64,000 nt of DNA from Sulfurimonas crateris (GTDB lineage Bacteria; Campylobacterota; Campylobacteria; Campylobacterales; Sulfurimonadaceae), in assembly GCF_005217605.1 (NCBI RefSeq), contig NZ_SZPX01000006.1, positions 1 through 64,000 of the forward strand. The letters run 5' to 3'. The translations under genes were made by a program, and so were the position numbers. Below are positions 14,280 through 24,773 of the stretch, piece after piece (positions within the stretch are counted from its first letter, which is position 1; each line of letters opens with the position of its first letter). The notes below the pieces were generated by a model. That model was not told the origin of the DNA, searched no databases, and was given only the letters and a program-made list of their open reading frames with translations.

Positions 14280-16235
14280 TTATAGCTTGCAAGATTGAAC
14301 GGCAGTAATGATAGTCGCTACTATTGATGGATCTTCAAGTGTTGAAGTATCCTGAGTGATCTCTTCGCCTTTTGCGATTGAGCGTAAAATACGTCTCATT
14401 ATTTTACCTGAGCGTGTCTTTGGCAAGTTTGGAACAAAGACGACATCATCACATAGAGCGATATTTCCTATCTCTTTTTGAATAACTTTATTGATAGCTT
14501 TTACCTCTTCTACCTCATCCGCTATACCGCTGTCTGATTTTAACACGATATATGCAAAGATGCCCTCGCCTTTTATCTCGTGCGGTTTGCCGACAACTGC
14601 AACGTCTGCAACGTTTGGATGTTTCTTGATAGCTGCTTCAACCTCTGCCGTACCCATTCTATGACCACTTACATTGATGACATCATCCGTTCTACCCGTG
14701 ATAGTGATGTAACCCTCTTCGTCATACATAGCACCATCACCGGTAAAGTAAACCGGCTTGCCATCTTTTTTGACATCACCGAAGTAAGATTTTACAAATC
14801 TCTCATTGTCTCCCCAGATGTTTCTAATCATAGATGGCCATGGACGTGTAACACACATAAATCCTTTCTCACCTACCTCTGCTTTTACTCCGTTCTCATC
14901 TAGTATCTCAGCTATGATACCCGGAAGAGGGAATGTTGCGCACGCAGGTTTAATAGGTGTAGCACCCGGCAGAGGTGATACGATATGTCCGCCCGTCTCA
15001 GTCTGCCAGTAAGTATCAACGATCGCGCATTTACTTCCACCTATTGCCTCATAGTACCATTTCCATGCCGGCGGATCGATCGGCTCTCCAACTGTTCCAA
15101 GAACTTTTAAGCTTGATAGGTCATATTTAGCCGGTTCATGCTCACCGGTTTTATGAAGAACTCTAATAGCGGTCGGTGCTGTATAGAATTGGTTGACTTT
15201 GTACTCCTCAACCATTTTCCACGGACGTCCTGCATCCGGGTAAGTCGGAACTCCCTCAAACATAATAGTCGTTGCACCCATAGCAAGCGGTCCATAAACT
15301 ATATAAGTATGTCCAGTTATCCAGCCCACATCTGCCGTACACCAATAAGTATCGTTCTCTTTTACATCAAAAACCCACTCCATGGTCATCTGAGCCCAAA
15401 GAATATATCCTGCCGAATTGTGCTGTACCCCTTTTGGCTTACCAGTACTTCCTGAAGTATAAAGAAGAAAAAGCGGATCTTCCGCGTCCATCACTTCAGG
15501 CTCACAAGTAACACCTTGATGTTTGATAAGCTCGTTATAAGAGTAATCACGCCCTGCAACCCATGTTACATCCTCGCCGTTTCTCTCAACAACTAAAACT
15601 TTTTTAACCGGTGTCTCACCCTCAAGGGCTGTATCAACAACAGGCTTTAGCATGTATGGCTTATCTTTTCTAAATGCGCCATCCGCAGTGATAACCACTT
15701 TTGCCTCAGCATCAACAATTCTATCACGGAGTGCTTCAGCCGAGAAACCGCCAAAAACAATAGAGTGAATCGCACCGATACGAGCACAAGCAAGCATAGC
15801 GTATGCAGCCTCTGGGATCATCGGCATGTATATAACAACACGATCACCTTTTTGAACACCAAACTCATTTTTAAGCAGGTTTGCAAAACGGTTTACGTTA
15901 TAGTAAAGCTCTAAGTATGTAATGATCTGCTTATCACCCCTGTCACCCTCAAAAATTATCGCAGCCTTATTTTTTCTGCTCTTTAAATGTCTATCTATAC
16001 ACTGAGTAGAAACATTTAGTTTTCCGCCCTCAAACCACTTGACGAACGGGTAATTGCTCTCATCAAGTACAGTATGAAAAGGCTCAATCCACTCTAGTTT
16101 CTCTGTTGCAAATCTGCCCCAAAACCCCTCATAATCTCTTGTTGCCTCATCTTGCAATGCCTGATATTCACACATATTTTTTATTCTTGCTTCTTTAGCA
16201 AACTCTGGATTTGGTTTAAAAACTTCTCTATTCAT
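14280..16235 (-). CDS. acs: Acetyl-CoA synthetase
   Basis: Activates acetate to acetyl-CoA via acetyl-AMP. The 651-residue length is standard for Acs. The P-loop [13 protein letters not shown] lies near residue 265, the adenylate motif [14 protein letters not shown] near residue 525, and the regulatory Lys that is usually acetylated in [12 protein letters not shown] near residue 613. It is the last gene of the leftward operon porin, DUF485, actP, CBS/DUF294, dnaQ-like, acs. Its start codon shares a base with the stop of the upstream exonuclease. This organism can therefore scavenge acetate. Confidence 0.97.
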   Translation of the reverse strand: MNREVFKPNPEFAKEARIKNMCEYQALQDEATRDYEGFWGRFATEKLEWIEPFHTVLDESNYPFVKWFEGGKLNVSTQCIDRHLKSRKNKAAIIFEGDRGDKQIITYLELYYNVNRFANLLKNEFGVQKGDRVVIYMPMIPEAAYAMLACARIGAIHSIVFGGFSAEALRDRIVDAEAKVVITADGAFRKDKPYMLKPVVDTALEGETPVKKVLVVERNGEDVTWVAGRDYSYNELIKHQGVTCEPEVMDAEDPLFLLYTSGSTGKPKGVQHNSAGYILWAQMTMEWVFDVKENDTYWCTADVGWITGHTYIVYGPLAMGATTIMFEGVPTYPDAGRPWKMVEEYKVNQFYTAPTAIRVLHKTGEHEPAKYDLSSLKVLGTVGEPIDPPAWKWYYEAIGGSKCAIVDTYWQTETGGHIVSPLPGATPIKPACATFPLPGIIAEILDENGVKAEVGEKGFMCVTRPWPSMIRNIWGDNERFVKSYFGDVKKDGKPVYFTGDGAMYDEEGYITITGRTDDVINVSGHRMGTAEVEAAIKKHPNVADVAVVGKPHEIKGEGIFAYIVLKSDSGIADEVEEVKAINKVIQKEIGNIALCDDVVFVPNLPKTRSGKIMRRILRSIAKGEEITQDTSTLEDPSIVATIITAVQSCKL

Positions 16236-16855
16236 CAGTTACTTCCTTTTGTCAATTTTAAATATATCATAGCCGTCATAATAGCGTCATTGACGGCATT
16301 GTGCGCTCCCATGTTTGGGATGTTGCAACTCTTAAGTATTGTATCAAACCGTAAATCAATATTTCCTTGAGGAATTAATGAAATCGATTTGTCAAAGTAT
16401 ATTTCAGATACTTCTATCATTCTATTTGGAAGTGTTATTCCGAGCATCTTTTTTGTGTATTTGTTTATCATACTTACGTCAAACTCCAAATAGTATCCTA
16501 CAAGTGGTCTTGAACCCACAAAATTTAAAAATTCTACAATGCCCTCCTCTGTTGTTTTTGCGTCTTTTAGGTCAAACGGGCGGATCCTATGGATCTTTAT
16601 GCTCTTTGAGCTTATCTCTTTTGAGTTTTTTAAAAAAACCTCAAAAGTCTGTGAGGTTAGTATCTTGTTATCTTTTATCTTGACCGCACCAATTGAGAGT
16701 ATCTCATCCTCTTTAATATCCAGCCCAGTGGTCTCCGTATCTATAACCACATACTCTCCGCTTCTATCCTCTTCAAACAGAAACTCAAAGCTCTCATCTT
16801 TAAGGTTTGCTCTGTTCGCTTTTGTCTTTAGTTTCGAGATAAAAGAGAATAGCAT
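16235..16855 (-). CDS. DnaQ-like 3'-5' exonuclease
   Basis: A 206-residue exonuclease of the DEDD superfamily. Motif I is [11 protein letters not shown] near residue 38, a central Asp lies in YYLEFDVSM, and the last motif is [14 protein letters not shown] near residue 185 (DEDDh type). It is not the main replicative epsilon subunit by context: it sits between the CBS/DUF294 regulator and acs. This exonuclease-plus-DUF294 pair next to acs/actP recurs in many proteobacteria, but its role in acetate metabolism is unclear. RNA or signal-nucleotide turnover is possible. Confidence 0.88.
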   Translation of the reverse strand: MLFSFISKLKTKANRANLKDESFEFLFEEDRSGEYVVIDTETTGLDIKEDEILSIGAVKIKDNKILTSQTFEVFLKNSKEISSKSIKIHRIRPFDLKDAKTTEEGIVEFLNFVGSRPLVGYYLEFDVSMINKYTKKMLGITLPNRMIEVSEIYFDKSISLIPQGNIDLRFDTILKSCNIPNMGAHNAVNDAIMTAMIYLKLTKGSN

Positions 16856-16857
16856 TG

Positions 16858-18672
16858 TTACGAGACCATATTTAGATGAAAATGAAAACTCATAAACTTT
16901 TTAAATTTATTTATGATCTTAAAGCTGTCTTTGAGCAGGTCTCTCTCAATCTTCTCTAGATTTTTCGGGTTGATATAGTTGCTCTCCTCAATATTTTTTG
17001 CCTCCAGCATCGCTTTAAGGCGGATGGAACTAAGCGTGTCAAAACTCTCGATAAGTTCTGTTGCAAATGTTTTGTCTATTACTCCGACATTATTGAGCTC
17101 TTTGATCCTCTCTATCGTATTTGTCGCGTCAATAGAGTGTTTGAGGCTTAATGTTCTTACGCCGTGAACCAGAGCAAAAATACCGCCCTTTTTCAGATCA
17201 AGTCTGTTGTTATGCTCTTTTTCTATAACAAATCCCGAAAATATGGAGAGCGGTGTATCAAAGTTGAGTATCGCTTTTGCGATATGTGCCAAGACATCAT
17301 CTCTTGCATAGAAGTTATTATGAAGATGTGTTCGCAACTCTTTAAGCAAAGAGCAATCTCCCGCTACGCACTTTGAGTCCAAAAATATACTCAAGTTCTG
17401 AACACTATCATCGCTCATATCGTAAGTCCACTTATCTATAAGCGATCTGTAAGAGCTCACATCTCTTCTCCAGAACTCATTGCTCACCATAACATCTCCG
17501 CTGCACTTTGGAAACCCAAGTTCAAGAAGGTTTCTGTTTAGCTCCTCCATAGGCTCTCTATAGAGCTCGACATCTATGCCGTCTCTGATCACAAGAGCAT
17601 TGTCTTGATCGCTTTTTATTGTCTGCTCTTCCCTGCCTTCGCTTCCCATTAAAATAAGAGCGCAATCTTTTTGCAGGCTCTTATCTACACACATATCAAA
17701 GAGTTTTTTGTAAATTTTCTCATTTAAAGAGGAGAGGAGTTTTGTTATGTATCTAACCTTAACACCTTTGGCTCTAAGCGAGACAATAAGGTTTTTAAAA
17801 TCTCCTCCAAGCGCTTTTAGGTCGTCAAGCTTTTGAGCTTTGTCTATCTGAACGGCTATAAGATGCGAGTGGTTAGCAAAGTAGCTAAGCAGATCAAGCT
17901 GCTCCAAAACTCCGACTATCTCATCGCCATCTATGACCACGACTCTCTTTATCTCATTTTGCGTCATCAGCAAAAGCGCGTTAAACAAAAAGTCGCTCTT
18001 CTCTATAGTGATGAGATTAGGCGTAGCGATCTTGCCGATCTCATCTTCGATGGAGATTCCTTCAAGCAAGACTCTCTCTCTTAGATTGGTGTCGGTAACG
18101 ATGCCAAGAGCATCTTTTGATCTTACTATTATGACATTTGTCTTTAACTCTTTCTGCTTCTTTAAAGCAGCAAAAATCGTCTCTTTTTCATCCACTATAC
18201 AAGCTTTGTGCAGAAAAATGTCAGAGACTCTGGAGATGAGAAACGGTGTCAGTTCACTCTGCGAAGAGTAATTTTTGAGGTGTTGATGGCGCGTGATAAA
18301 ATCTTTTAAAAAGTAGCCTTGAACACTTTTATCCTGCATAAGGTCTATAAAGTCCTCTTTTTTTATCTCATAGCAGATAAGATCCTCTTCCACTATGAAA
18401 TCTCCGTTTGCCTTCTCATAGATCAGCGCATCTGCATCAAAACTGTCGCCCGCATTAAAAAGGGTATGGATCTCACCGTCAATCATCTCTTTTACCGAGC
18501 CTTTTATAATGATATAAAAAGCTATGGATGGGAGATTTTTCGAGATGAGGAGCGTCTCTTTCGGATAGTATGCTATGTCGATCTTTTTCATAAGATTGTC
18601 CATAGTCATAGGGTTTAACAGCTCAAAAGGGTGGATGGACTCTATAAGCTTTCTCTGATCAAGTATACTCAT
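16858..18672 (-). CDS. CBS-domain / cNMP-binding / DUF294 nucleotidyltransferase-like regulator
   Basis: A 604-residue multidomain cytosolic protein. A cyclic-nucleotide-binding-like beta roll covers about residues 15-125, a pair of CBS domains about 150-275 and a DUF294 nucleotidyltransferase-like domain about 300-430. The last holds LMGSEGREEQTIKSDQDNAL, with the Gly-Ser and Asp residues of the polymerase-beta fold. A second DUF294 C-terminal domain follows. Paralogues are GlnD-like in architecture, and here the gene lies between actP and the exonuclease gene. It probably senses adenine nucleotides and controls acetate uptake or activation, by family context only. Confidence 0.88.
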   Translation of the reverse strand: MSILDQRKLIESIHPFELLNPMTMDNLMKKIDIAYYPKETLLISKNLPSIAFYIIIKGSVKEMIDGEIHTLFNAGDSFDADALIYEKANGDFIVEEDLICYEIKKEDFIDLMQDKSVQGYFLKDFITRHQHLKNYSSQSELTPFLISRVSDIFLHKACIVDEKETIFAALKKQKELKTNVIIVRSKDALGIVTDTNLRERVLLEGISIEDEIGKIATPNLITIEKSDFLFNALLLMTQNEIKRVVVIDGDEIVGVLEQLDLLSYFANHSHLIAVQIDKAQKLDDLKALGGDFKNLIVSLRAKGVKVRYITKLLSSLNEKIYKKLFDMCVDKSLQKDCALILMGSEGREEQTIKSDQDNALVIRDGIDVELYREPMEELNRNLLELGFPKCSGDVMVSNEFWRRDVSSYRSLIDKWTYDMSDDSVQNLSIFLDSKCVAGDCSLLKELRTHLHNNFYARDDVLAHIAKAILNFDTPLSIFSGFVIEKEHNNRLDLKKGGIFALVHGVRTLSLKHSIDATNTIERIKELNNVGVIDKTFATELIESFDTLSSIRLKAMLEAKNIEESNYINPKNLEKIERDLLKDSFKIINKFKKFMSFHFHLNMVS

Positions 18673-18708
18673 AAGAACAACCCTCCTTTTCTCTTCTTTT
18701 GCCTCATG

Positions 18709-20376
18709 TTAGTGCTCAGTCGCACCCTCTGCACCAATACCTGTTTGAGCTCTGATATATTGAGCTTCAAAAGCCTCTGCCTCATCTTTTGCTCCCTGTG
18801 AATTGTCAGTCACAGAGAAGATATATGTTCCTATAAATGCAACTATTACAGAGAACAGTGCCGGATATTTATAAGGGAAGATCGCCGTCGCATTTCCCAA
18901 TATATCAACCCATACGATCGGACCGAGTATAACAAGCACAACGGCCGTCGCTAAGCCAAGACTGCCTCCTATTACCGCACCGCGAGTCGTTAAGCCTCTC
19001 CAGTACATTGAAAGGAAGAGAATCGGGAAGTTCGCAGATGCCGCAATAGCAAACGCAAGACCGACAACAAACGCTATATTTTGCTGCTCAAACAAGATAC
19101 CCATTATAATTGCGACTATTCCCAAAACAACGGTAGCCGCTTTAGATACCTTCATCTCTGTAATAGAGTCTATCTGACCCTTTTTAATTACAGACGCGTA
19201 AAGGTCGTGAGAGATCGCAGAAGCACCAGCGAGTGTCAGACCTGAAACAACCGCCAAAATCGTAGCAAACGCAACTGCCGAGATAAATCCTAAGAAGAAG
19301 TCTCCGCCTACTGCATGACTTAAGTGAATAGCCGCCATATTGTTTCCGCCAAATATCGGATATCCTCCGCTAACTGCCTGTTTTGCAACATCTAGATACT
19401 GAGGGTTTTGAAAGACCATAACGATAGCACCAAAACCGATAATAAACGTGAGTATATAGAAGTAACCGATAAAGCCAGTCGCATAAAAGACAGACTTTCT
19501 AGCCTCTTTTGCGTCACTTACCGTAAAAAATCTCATAAGTATATGAGGCAGTCCTGCAACACCGAAGATGAGCGCTACTGCAAGCGAGATTGCCGATACG
19601 GGATCACTGACAAGACCGCCGGGACTCATGATCTCTATGCCTTTTAACTCTGTTGCATGCGCAAAAAGTTCTCCAAAGTTAAAGTTATAGTGCGCCATAA
19701 CGGCAACTGCCATAAATGTTGCACCCGAGAGCAGTAAAAATGCTTTTATTATCTGAACCCAAGTAGTTGCCAACATTCCGCCGAAAGTTACATAAAGTAT
19801 CATTAAAACACCGACGATTATTACCGCTACTTCATACTGAAGCCCGAAAAGAAGCTGGATCAGCTTTCCTGAACCGACCATTTGAGCTATAAGGTACAAA
19901 ATAACCGTTGCTATAGAGCCCGATGCCGCCAAAATACGGATAGGAGTCTGTCTAAGTCTATAAGACGCAACATCTGCAAAGGTGTACTTGCCAAGGTTTC
20001 TCAGAGGCTCTGCGATCATAAAGAGAATTATTGGCCAACCGACCAAAAATCCTATAGAGTAGATAAGTCCGTCATAACCGTTAAGATATACAAGTCCCGA
20101 TATTCCGAGAAATGATGCTGCCGACATATAGTCACCCGCGATAGCCATACCGTTTTGAAAGCCTGTGATTCCACCGCCTGCCGTATAGAAATCTTTTGCA
20201 GATTTTGTACGTTTTGCAGCCCAATAGGTTATACCCAAAGTGGCACCTACAAAGATCACGAACATTACAATTGCAGGAACGTTAAGATCTTTTTTTATAG
20301 CTTCGCCTTCAATTGTACCTGCTGCAAAAACTGCTACAGCCCCGAGAATTAAAAATAAAAATATTCTGTTTATCAT
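18709..20376 (-). CDS. actP: Cation/acetate symporter
   Basis: A sodium:solute symporter (SSS family) of 555 residues with about 13-14 membrane spans. The signature [20 protein letters not shown] lies near residues 68-87 and the sodium-site region [17 protein letters not shown] near residue 380. Homologues of E. coli ActP take up acetate and short carboxylates across the inner membrane. It starts directly after the DUF485 protein, which accompanies ActP almost everywhere. The operon supplies acetate to Acs two genes downstream. Confidence 0.95.
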   Translation of the reverse strand: MINRIFLFLILGAVAVFAAGTIEGEAIKKDLNVPAIVMFVIFVGATLGITYWAAKRTKSAKDFYTAGGGITGFQNGMAIAGDYMSAASFLGISGLVYLNGYDGLIYSIGFLVGWPIILFMIAEPLRNLGKYTFADVASYRLRQTPIRILAASGSIATVILYLIAQMVGSGKLIQLLFGLQYEVAVIIVGVLMILYVTFGGMLATTWVQIIKAFLLLSGATFMAVAVMAHYNFNFGELFAHATELKGIEIMSPGGLVSDPVSAISLAVALIFGVAGLPHILMRFFTVSDAKEARKSVFYATGFIGYFYILTFIIGFGAIVMVFQNPQYLDVAKQAVSGGYPIFGGNNMAAIHLSHAVGGDFFLGFISAVAFATILAVVSGLTLAGASAISHDLYASVIKKGQIDSITEMKVSKAATVVLGIVAIIMGILFEQQNIAFVVGLAFAIAASANFPILFLSMYWRGLTTRGAVIGGSLGLATAVVLVILGPIVWVDILGNATAIFPYKYPALFSVIVAFIGTYIFSVTDNSQGAKDEAEAFEAQYIRAQTGIGAEGATEH

Positions 20377-20691
20377 CTACTTTTCCTTTATCGATTCTTT
20401 GATCTTGTTGTTTAAATCATCAAATTCGCCGTTTGCTCTTTTAGTATATATTCCAGTTAAGATAAAAGCAAAAAATATAACAGCCATTCCAACAGGAATA
20501 CCGACCGTTGTAACGGAGTCGTTTGATAAAGGAGCACCCAAAAGTGAAGGCTCAAACGCTATGGTCAATATAAATGCAAAGTAGACTATTAGCATTACTA
20601 TTGTGAGCTTTATGGAAAATGAGCTTCTTTTGGAAACCAACTCTTGGTAATTTGGATCGTTTTTAATCTTTTCAATCATCTCTTTTTGCAT
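20377..20691 (-). CDS. yjcH: DUF485 membrane protein, ActP partner
   Basis: A 104-residue inner-membrane protein with two spans (about 28-50 and 65-85) and the DUF485 pattern: PNYQELVSKRSSFS before the first span and GIYTKRANGEFD after the second. Genes of this family precede actP in the acs-yjcH-actP operon of E. coli, and the linkage is the same here. It is presumed to assist or form part of the symporter. It abuts actP with no gap. Confidence 0.92.
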   Translation of the reverse strand: MQKEMIEKIKNDPNYQELVSKRSSFSIKLTIVMLIVYFAFILTIAFEPSLLGAPLSNDSVTTVGIPVGMAVIFFAFILTGIYTKRANGEFDDLNNKIKESIKEK

Positions 20692-20701
20692 CTAATTCTC
20701 C

Positions 20702-22021
20702 TTAAAAATTATAGTTTACTATAAATCTGTACTCATTCCAACCAGTCTTTCCGCTTGCAGATTCAGCGTAAGCTCTTGGAAAGTTTCCGCGTAGGCGAAG
20801 TTGCAGGTTTTTAACAACCTCTGGATTGTAGATAGCATCAAACCCAGCTTCGCTGGCAGTTCTCTCTACTCCGTATCCGCTGTTAGCATCCATATCAAAC
20901 TCTGTGTAATAAGCTGCGGTCGTAAGATTCGCACCCATATCTTTAAAGTTATACGACGCCGCTACTTTTGCCGCCTCTGTTCCCGCTATGAACATATGGC
21001 GCGTCACCATCCCCTGCGTATAGGCCGGCATTCCGCCCCACGTGGAGATGATAGCATTTTCTCTCGCATCATCACCCAGATCATTTTTGCCTGTTTTAGA
21101 GTACGCAAACGACAGATCAAAATTCTCCACCTTAAAGCCGAACTTTGCTGCAGCGTATGTGCTGTCTATCTCACCTGCAAACTCATCGCCTACAGAGTCC
21201 TCTTTGATGATCTGCACTCCTGCGTAAGGTTTTAGCGCATCAGTTACAAGGCAGTTCCATGAGTAGTTTGCCTCACCATAGATGATGTTCATAATGTCGT
21301 GCGCGTAGTAGTCCCAAAACTGCAGTTTAAGGTTTTCGATCCCGGTATAGACCACAGACGCCATCGTTATACCGTCTGTTTTTTCATCAAACGCGTACGT
21401 TCCTACATTTGTAAAACTTCCTACATGGTTTTTACTATCAACATAAGAGTAACCTGATGTTGCCGATAAAATACCGCCGCTGTAAGTTCTGCCGAAAGTT
21501 CCCTGCGCAAATTTTGTAACATGACCGAGTGTCAATGTCGTGTTTGCGATATCTTTGTTTGTAAGCACATACGCTTCAAAAAGATTTGGGATCATTCTCG
21601 CATCGTCATCTCCAAGCATAGGAGTGACAAGCTTTTGGCGGCCGCCTTTGAATGTAGTGTTTTTGTACTTGTACTGCAGATAAGCTTCGCCGAGGATCGA
21701 GTACCCCTCATCATCCTTGCCAAAAAGTGTCGGGTCTACAGTTTTGCGTGAATCTACCTCATGTGTTGTGTAGAATGCCGCACCCAAACTAAAGCCGCTT
21801 AGTTCGGCTGTCTCATACTTCAAGTGTCCACCGATTGCAGTTGAGCCTCTGTGCGTATCATTCCCTGCACTGCCTTGATACTCTCTGTCAATATAAAACA
21901 TACGAACCTGACCGCTCGCTTTGCCTTCGCTAAACATAGAGTTTATATCATCAGCAGCGTTTAAAGAAGCTGACGCAACAAAACTCATCGCCACTGCGCT
22001 AAGCACGATATATTTTTTCAT
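20702..22021 (-). CDS. Outer-membrane porin of the acetate operon
   Basis: A 439-residue beta-barrel with a signal peptide cut near SLNAAD (about residue 23). It has alternating amphipathic strands and the C-terminal Phe expected for outer-membrane insertion (EYRFIVNYNF). It resembles the OprD-like porins of Campylobacterota. As the first gene of the acetate operon, 11 bases ahead of the DUF485 gene, it likely lets acetate or similar small acids into the periplasm. Upstream is a perfect inverted repeat at 22116-22136 that may be an operator. Confidence 0.85.
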   Translation of the reverse strand: MKKYIVLSAVAMSFVASASLNAADDINSMFSEGKASGQVRMFYIDREYQGSAGNDTHRGSTAIGGHLKYETAELSGFSLGAAFYTTHEVDSRKTVDPTLFGKDDEGYSILGEAYLQYKYKNTTFKGGRQKLVTPMLGDDDARMIPNLFEAYVLTNKDIANTTLTLGHVTKFAQGTFGRTYSGGILSATSGYSYVDSKNHVGSFTNVGTYAFDEKTDGITMASVVYTGIENLKLQFWDYYAHDIMNIIYGEANYSWNCLVTDALKPYAGVQIIKEDSVGDEFAGEIDSTYAAAKFGFKVENFDLSFAYSKTGKNDLGDDARENAIISTWGGMPAYTQGMVTRHMFIAGTEAAKVAASYNFKDMGANLTTAAYYTEFDMDANSGYGVERTASEAGFDAIYNPEVVKNLQLRLRGNFPRAYAESASGKTGWNEYRFIVNYNF

Positions 22022-22115
22022 TTTTTCCCTTTCTCTTATTTCAACACCTTAATCCTAAAATAGAAAAATAGCATGAACGTAGCATTAGCATTAATTATTA
22101 TAGTTTGAATTTTTA

Positions 22116-22136
22116 GTTCTACAAAGTGTGTAGAAC
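22116..22136. promoter_or_regulatory. Palindromic site upstream of the acetate operon
   Basis: GTTCTAC (22116-22122) and GTAGAAC (22130-22136) form a perfect inverted repeat with a 7-base spacer in the 250-base divergent gap between the porin and the membrane protein at 22274. Nearby AACGTAGCATT (22077 region) and its near-inverse ATTCTACG (22176 region) share part of this sequence. It fits a dimeric regulator binding site. Confidence 0.5.
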
Positions 22137-22273
22137 AGTAACTTGTTTTAATATTTAATTTAGCTTAAAAAATGCTATTCTACGTTTAAGAGAAAAAATC
22201 TCTAATATATTTACACTATAATGGCTTTTTAGCGAGAATCTGTTTAAATTTTTATATTAATGAAAGGTGCAAG

Positions 22274-23140
22274 ATGAAAGAAGTTATCAATATTTATAGA
22301 AAGCAGAAGATCAATGTAGACTCTTTTGTCAAAAGACTTATAGACAGTCTGCCAAAAGACTACATGACCGAAGCCCCTAATATTTTAAAAGAGTATCGTT
22401 ATATTCAGCTGATGTACGGGGTAAACTCCGAGTACAAACAGATAACTCCAATAATGTTTAAAAAAGGTTCAGACTCTTCACGCATGGGAAGCGACAAGAG
22501 CCACTACTTTATGAAGCTTCATCTGGACGAGGACAAGATCTACATATCAAATCCATACATCCACTATAAAACGGGTAAAGCGAGTATCTCTGTAGTTCAC
22601 TTTGTAGATTCTACATACTATATTTTTGATATAGATCTTATTCTTCTCTTGGAGGAGCTAAAGCTCATAGAGTACAACAGCTTTCATGACAAAGTAAAAC
22701 GCGTTATCTACTTTTTTGGCTCCACTGCACTGGCACTAGTCTCTGTTGCTCTTATCGGATACGGTGTATTCGTCTTTTTTCTTCTTATGTCCTCTTTGGC
22801 AACATCCGACTTTTTGCACGACATATTTAGATCCATAATATCCATAACGCTGGGACTGGCGATTTACGACCTTGCAAAACAGATCTTTGAACATGAAGTT
22901 ATGTATCAGTCGTTTCATAAATCTGAAGACAAGCAGTACAAAGTACTTGGAAAATTTCTAATCTCAATCATAATAGCCCTCTCCATAGAGACCCTTATGG
23001 TGGTGTTTAAGATCGCACTTGAAGATATCTCAAATATGATCTCAGCCTTTTATCTGCTAATAGGAACTACCATTATGCTTGTCGGACTTGGATATTTTTA
23101 TAAAACCGTTCAAGAAGCAACTCCAAAAGAGGATGATTAA
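22274..23140 (+). CDS. Hypothetical membrane protein with soluble N-terminal domain
   Basis: A 288-residue protein. Residues 1-145 form a soluble domain without a signal peptide. Four membrane spans follow at about 152-172, 182-202, 228-250 and 256-276, and the C-terminus is charged. I recognise no family. It is divergent from the acetate operon and shares its upstream region, so it could be co-controlled. Start ATG 22274 follows GAAAGGTGCAAG. Confidence 0.7.
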   Translation: MKEVINIYRKQKINVDSFVKRLIDSLPKDYMTEAPNILKEYRYIQLMYGVNSEYKQITPIMFKKGSDSSRMGSDKSHYFMKLHLDEDKIYISNPYIHYKTGKASISVVHFVDSTYYIFDIDLILLLEELKLIEYNSFHDKVKRVIYFFGSTALALVSVALIGYGVFVFFLLMSSLATSDFLHDIFRSIISITLGLAIYDLAKQIFEHEVMYQSFHKSEDKQYKVLGKFLISIIIALSIETLMVVFKIALEDISNMISAFYLLIGTTIMLVGLGYFYKTVQEATPKEDD

Positions 23141-23165
23141 AGAGATAAACCGTGCGGATTTATTG

Positions 23166-23240
23166 TCTCGTTCCCATGCTCCGCGTGGGAATGCAGAGAT
23201 CATAAAACTCGCTCCCATGCTCCAGCGTGGGAGTGTATAC
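23166..23240. repeat. REP-like palindromes, left of the RAYT gene
   Basis: Two short hairpins: TTCCCATGCTCC/GCGTGGGAA (23171-23191) and CTCCCATGCTCC/GCGTGGGAG (23212-23233). They share a core with three or four more copies on the other side of the transposase-like gene (23889-24110). These are REP/BIME-type elements. Confidence 0.85.
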
Positions 23241-23253
23241 TTTATCCAACCCA

Positions 23254-23787
23254 TCAAAACAGCTTCTCAATCTCCAACAAACCAACCATCCCTTCATAAT
23301 CCCGAGCACTACTATATCGCCAATGCTTCGCCTCATCTACATATCCTCGTTTTACGGGATTATTATGAACATAATTTATTCTGCTCATCATCATATTTTC
23401 ATCACTTATGAGTTTAGGCTGTATTCCTTCTTGCCAAAGTTGCAGCTCTCTATCACTTTTGTGAGCTTTTTTATAAAACGCCAGTTGTTCTAAAATTGTT
23501 TGGGCATTTTTCTCTTTGAGATGTTTTATAATTTCTCTTGCGCTAAAAGATTTAAACTTTGACATCGTTTTAGCTATATCATCACTTTGCGCTACTAAAT
23601 GAAGATGATTTTCCAGTATAACATAAGCAAATATTTTTAGATTATCTGCAATTTGAAGATATTTTAGGCTTTGAAAGACTATATCAGCAGTTTCAACTCT
23701 TGTGAAAATCGGTATCCAATGAAGAACTGTACATGTTATAAAATAAGGATGTGTCGGCTCAAAAATTTTGTATCTGCTTCTACCCAT
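23254..23787 (-). CDS. REP-associated tyrosine transposase (RAYT)
   Basis: A 177-residue Y1/IS200-like HUH nuclease domain protein. Key features are the HUH pair in ENHLHLVAQ (near residue 62), the C-terminal signature INYVHNNPVKRGYV and the WRYSSARDY ending typical of RAYTs. It is flanked on both sides by palindromic REP-like repeats that it probably recognises and spreads. RAYTs are domesticated and found once or a few times per genome, unlike true IS200 elements. The frame is intact and has an AAAAGGAAAA ribosome site. Confidence 0.92.
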   Translation of the reverse strand: MGRSRYKIFEPTHPYFITCTVLHWIPIFTRVETADIVFQSLKYLQIADNLKIFAYVILENHLHLVAQSDDIAKTMSKFKSFSAREIIKHLKEKNAQTILEQLAFYKKAHKSDRELQLWQEGIQPKLISDENMMMSRINYVHNNPVKRGYVDEAKHWRYSSARDYEGMVGLLEIEKLF

Positions 23788-23888
23788 AAATTTTCCTTTT
23801 TATGAGTATAAAACCTTTTTAAAGCTATAGGCAATTATATTGCAATCTGCAATATTTTTCTTCTCGTTTCCTCGCTTCCATGTTTTCT

Positions 23889-24110
23889 TCTCGCTCCCAT
23901 GCTCCTGCGTGGGAGTGTATATTTCTTGCTTTATTGGCTTTGTATGCATTCCCACGGAGACCGTGGGAACGAGGAATATTATTAGCCATATTAATTTTAA
24001 TTGAATTTGATATAAAGATATTTTTCGCTCCCATGCTCCCGCGTGGGAGTGTATACTTTTTATCGCTTTGACTTTGTATGCATTCCCACGGAGACCGTGG
24101 GAACGAGGGG
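23889..24110. repeat. Two composite REP/BIME units, right of the RAYT gene
   Basis: Two nearly identical composite units lie at about 23889-23976 and 24025-24110. Each holds one hairpin of type CTCCCATGCTCCnGCGTGGGAG followed about 30 bases later by an inverted hairpin TTCCCACGGAGACCGTGGGAA. The opposite orientation of the two hairpin types in each unit is typical of bacterial interspersed mosaic elements. The 326-base gap between the RAYT gene and the response regulator otherwise holds no gene. Confidence 0.88.
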
Positions 24111-24113
24111 TTA

Positions 24114-24773
24114 TTACGGCTTATCCACCATATACCCCATCCCGCGGACGTTGATTATAAAATCCTCTTTGAGATGTTTTTTGAGGCGGTTTATCTCGGC
24201 GCGGATGGTGGCGTTGTCTACTATCTGCTCGCTCCATACGTAGTTTTGAAACTGTTCAAAATCAACTACCCGCCCTCTGTTTCTTGAGAGCAGATCTATG
24301 ATCTGGGACTGTCTTTTTGTAAGAACCTGCGTCTCTTGGTTAAAGAGAAGCGTGGAGTGTTCCTGATCGTAACTGTAGTTTTTTGAGAGTCTCAGGTGCA
24401 CCCTTGGTGTGGTGTCCAGAATCTTGACCCTCTCTACCCTAAGGGAGAGCTCTTTTAGATGAAACGGTTTTTTCAGGTAGTCGTTGCATCCAAGATCATA
24501 TGCACGCGAAATATCCTCAATGTCAACCAGAGCGCTTATGTAGATCGCAGGCACATGTATCTTTAAAGCATGAATTTTCTCTAAAAAACTAAGACCGTCA
24601 AGCCCCGGAACCGTAATGTCCAGTATAAGCAGGTCGTAAGCATTCTCTTTTATGGCTTCTAATGCTTTTAGTCCGTCAAAGAAGCTCTCTACCTGATGGC
24701 CTTCACTCTCAAGATATTCGCATATTGATTCATTGAGCATTACCTCATCTTCCAAAAGCAGTATCTTCATCAA
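24114..24773 (-). CDS. OmpR/PhoB-type response regulator
   Basis: A 219-residue two-component regulator. The receiver domain has LLEDE at residues 5-9, the phosphorylated Asp in LLILDITVPGLDG near residue 52, and a Lys in LKKPFH near 103. The C-terminal winged helix (about 125-217) ends with IRAEINRLKKHL and INVRGMGYMVD, the PhoB DNA-binding pattern. It overlaps the histidine kinase gene upstream by four bases, so the pair is cotranscribed. The target genes are unknown; the acetate operon nearby is a candidate by proximity only. Confidence 0.93.
   Translation of the reverse strand: MMKILLLEDEVMLNESICEYLESEGHQVESFFDGLKALEAIKENAYDLLILDITVPGLDGLSFLEKIHALKIHVPAIYISALVDIEDISRAYDLGCNDYLKKPFHLKELSLRVERVKILDTTPRVHLRLSKNYSYDQEHSTLLFNQETQVLTKRQSQIIDLLSRNRGRVVDFEQFQNYVWSEQIVDNATIRAEINRLKKHLKEDFIINVRGMGYMVDKP

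Noticed and set aside
23166..24110. CRISPR array from repeated palindromes
   Set aside because: Spacing is irregular, copies are few and inverted relative to each other, and a RAYT gene lies between; these are REP elements.
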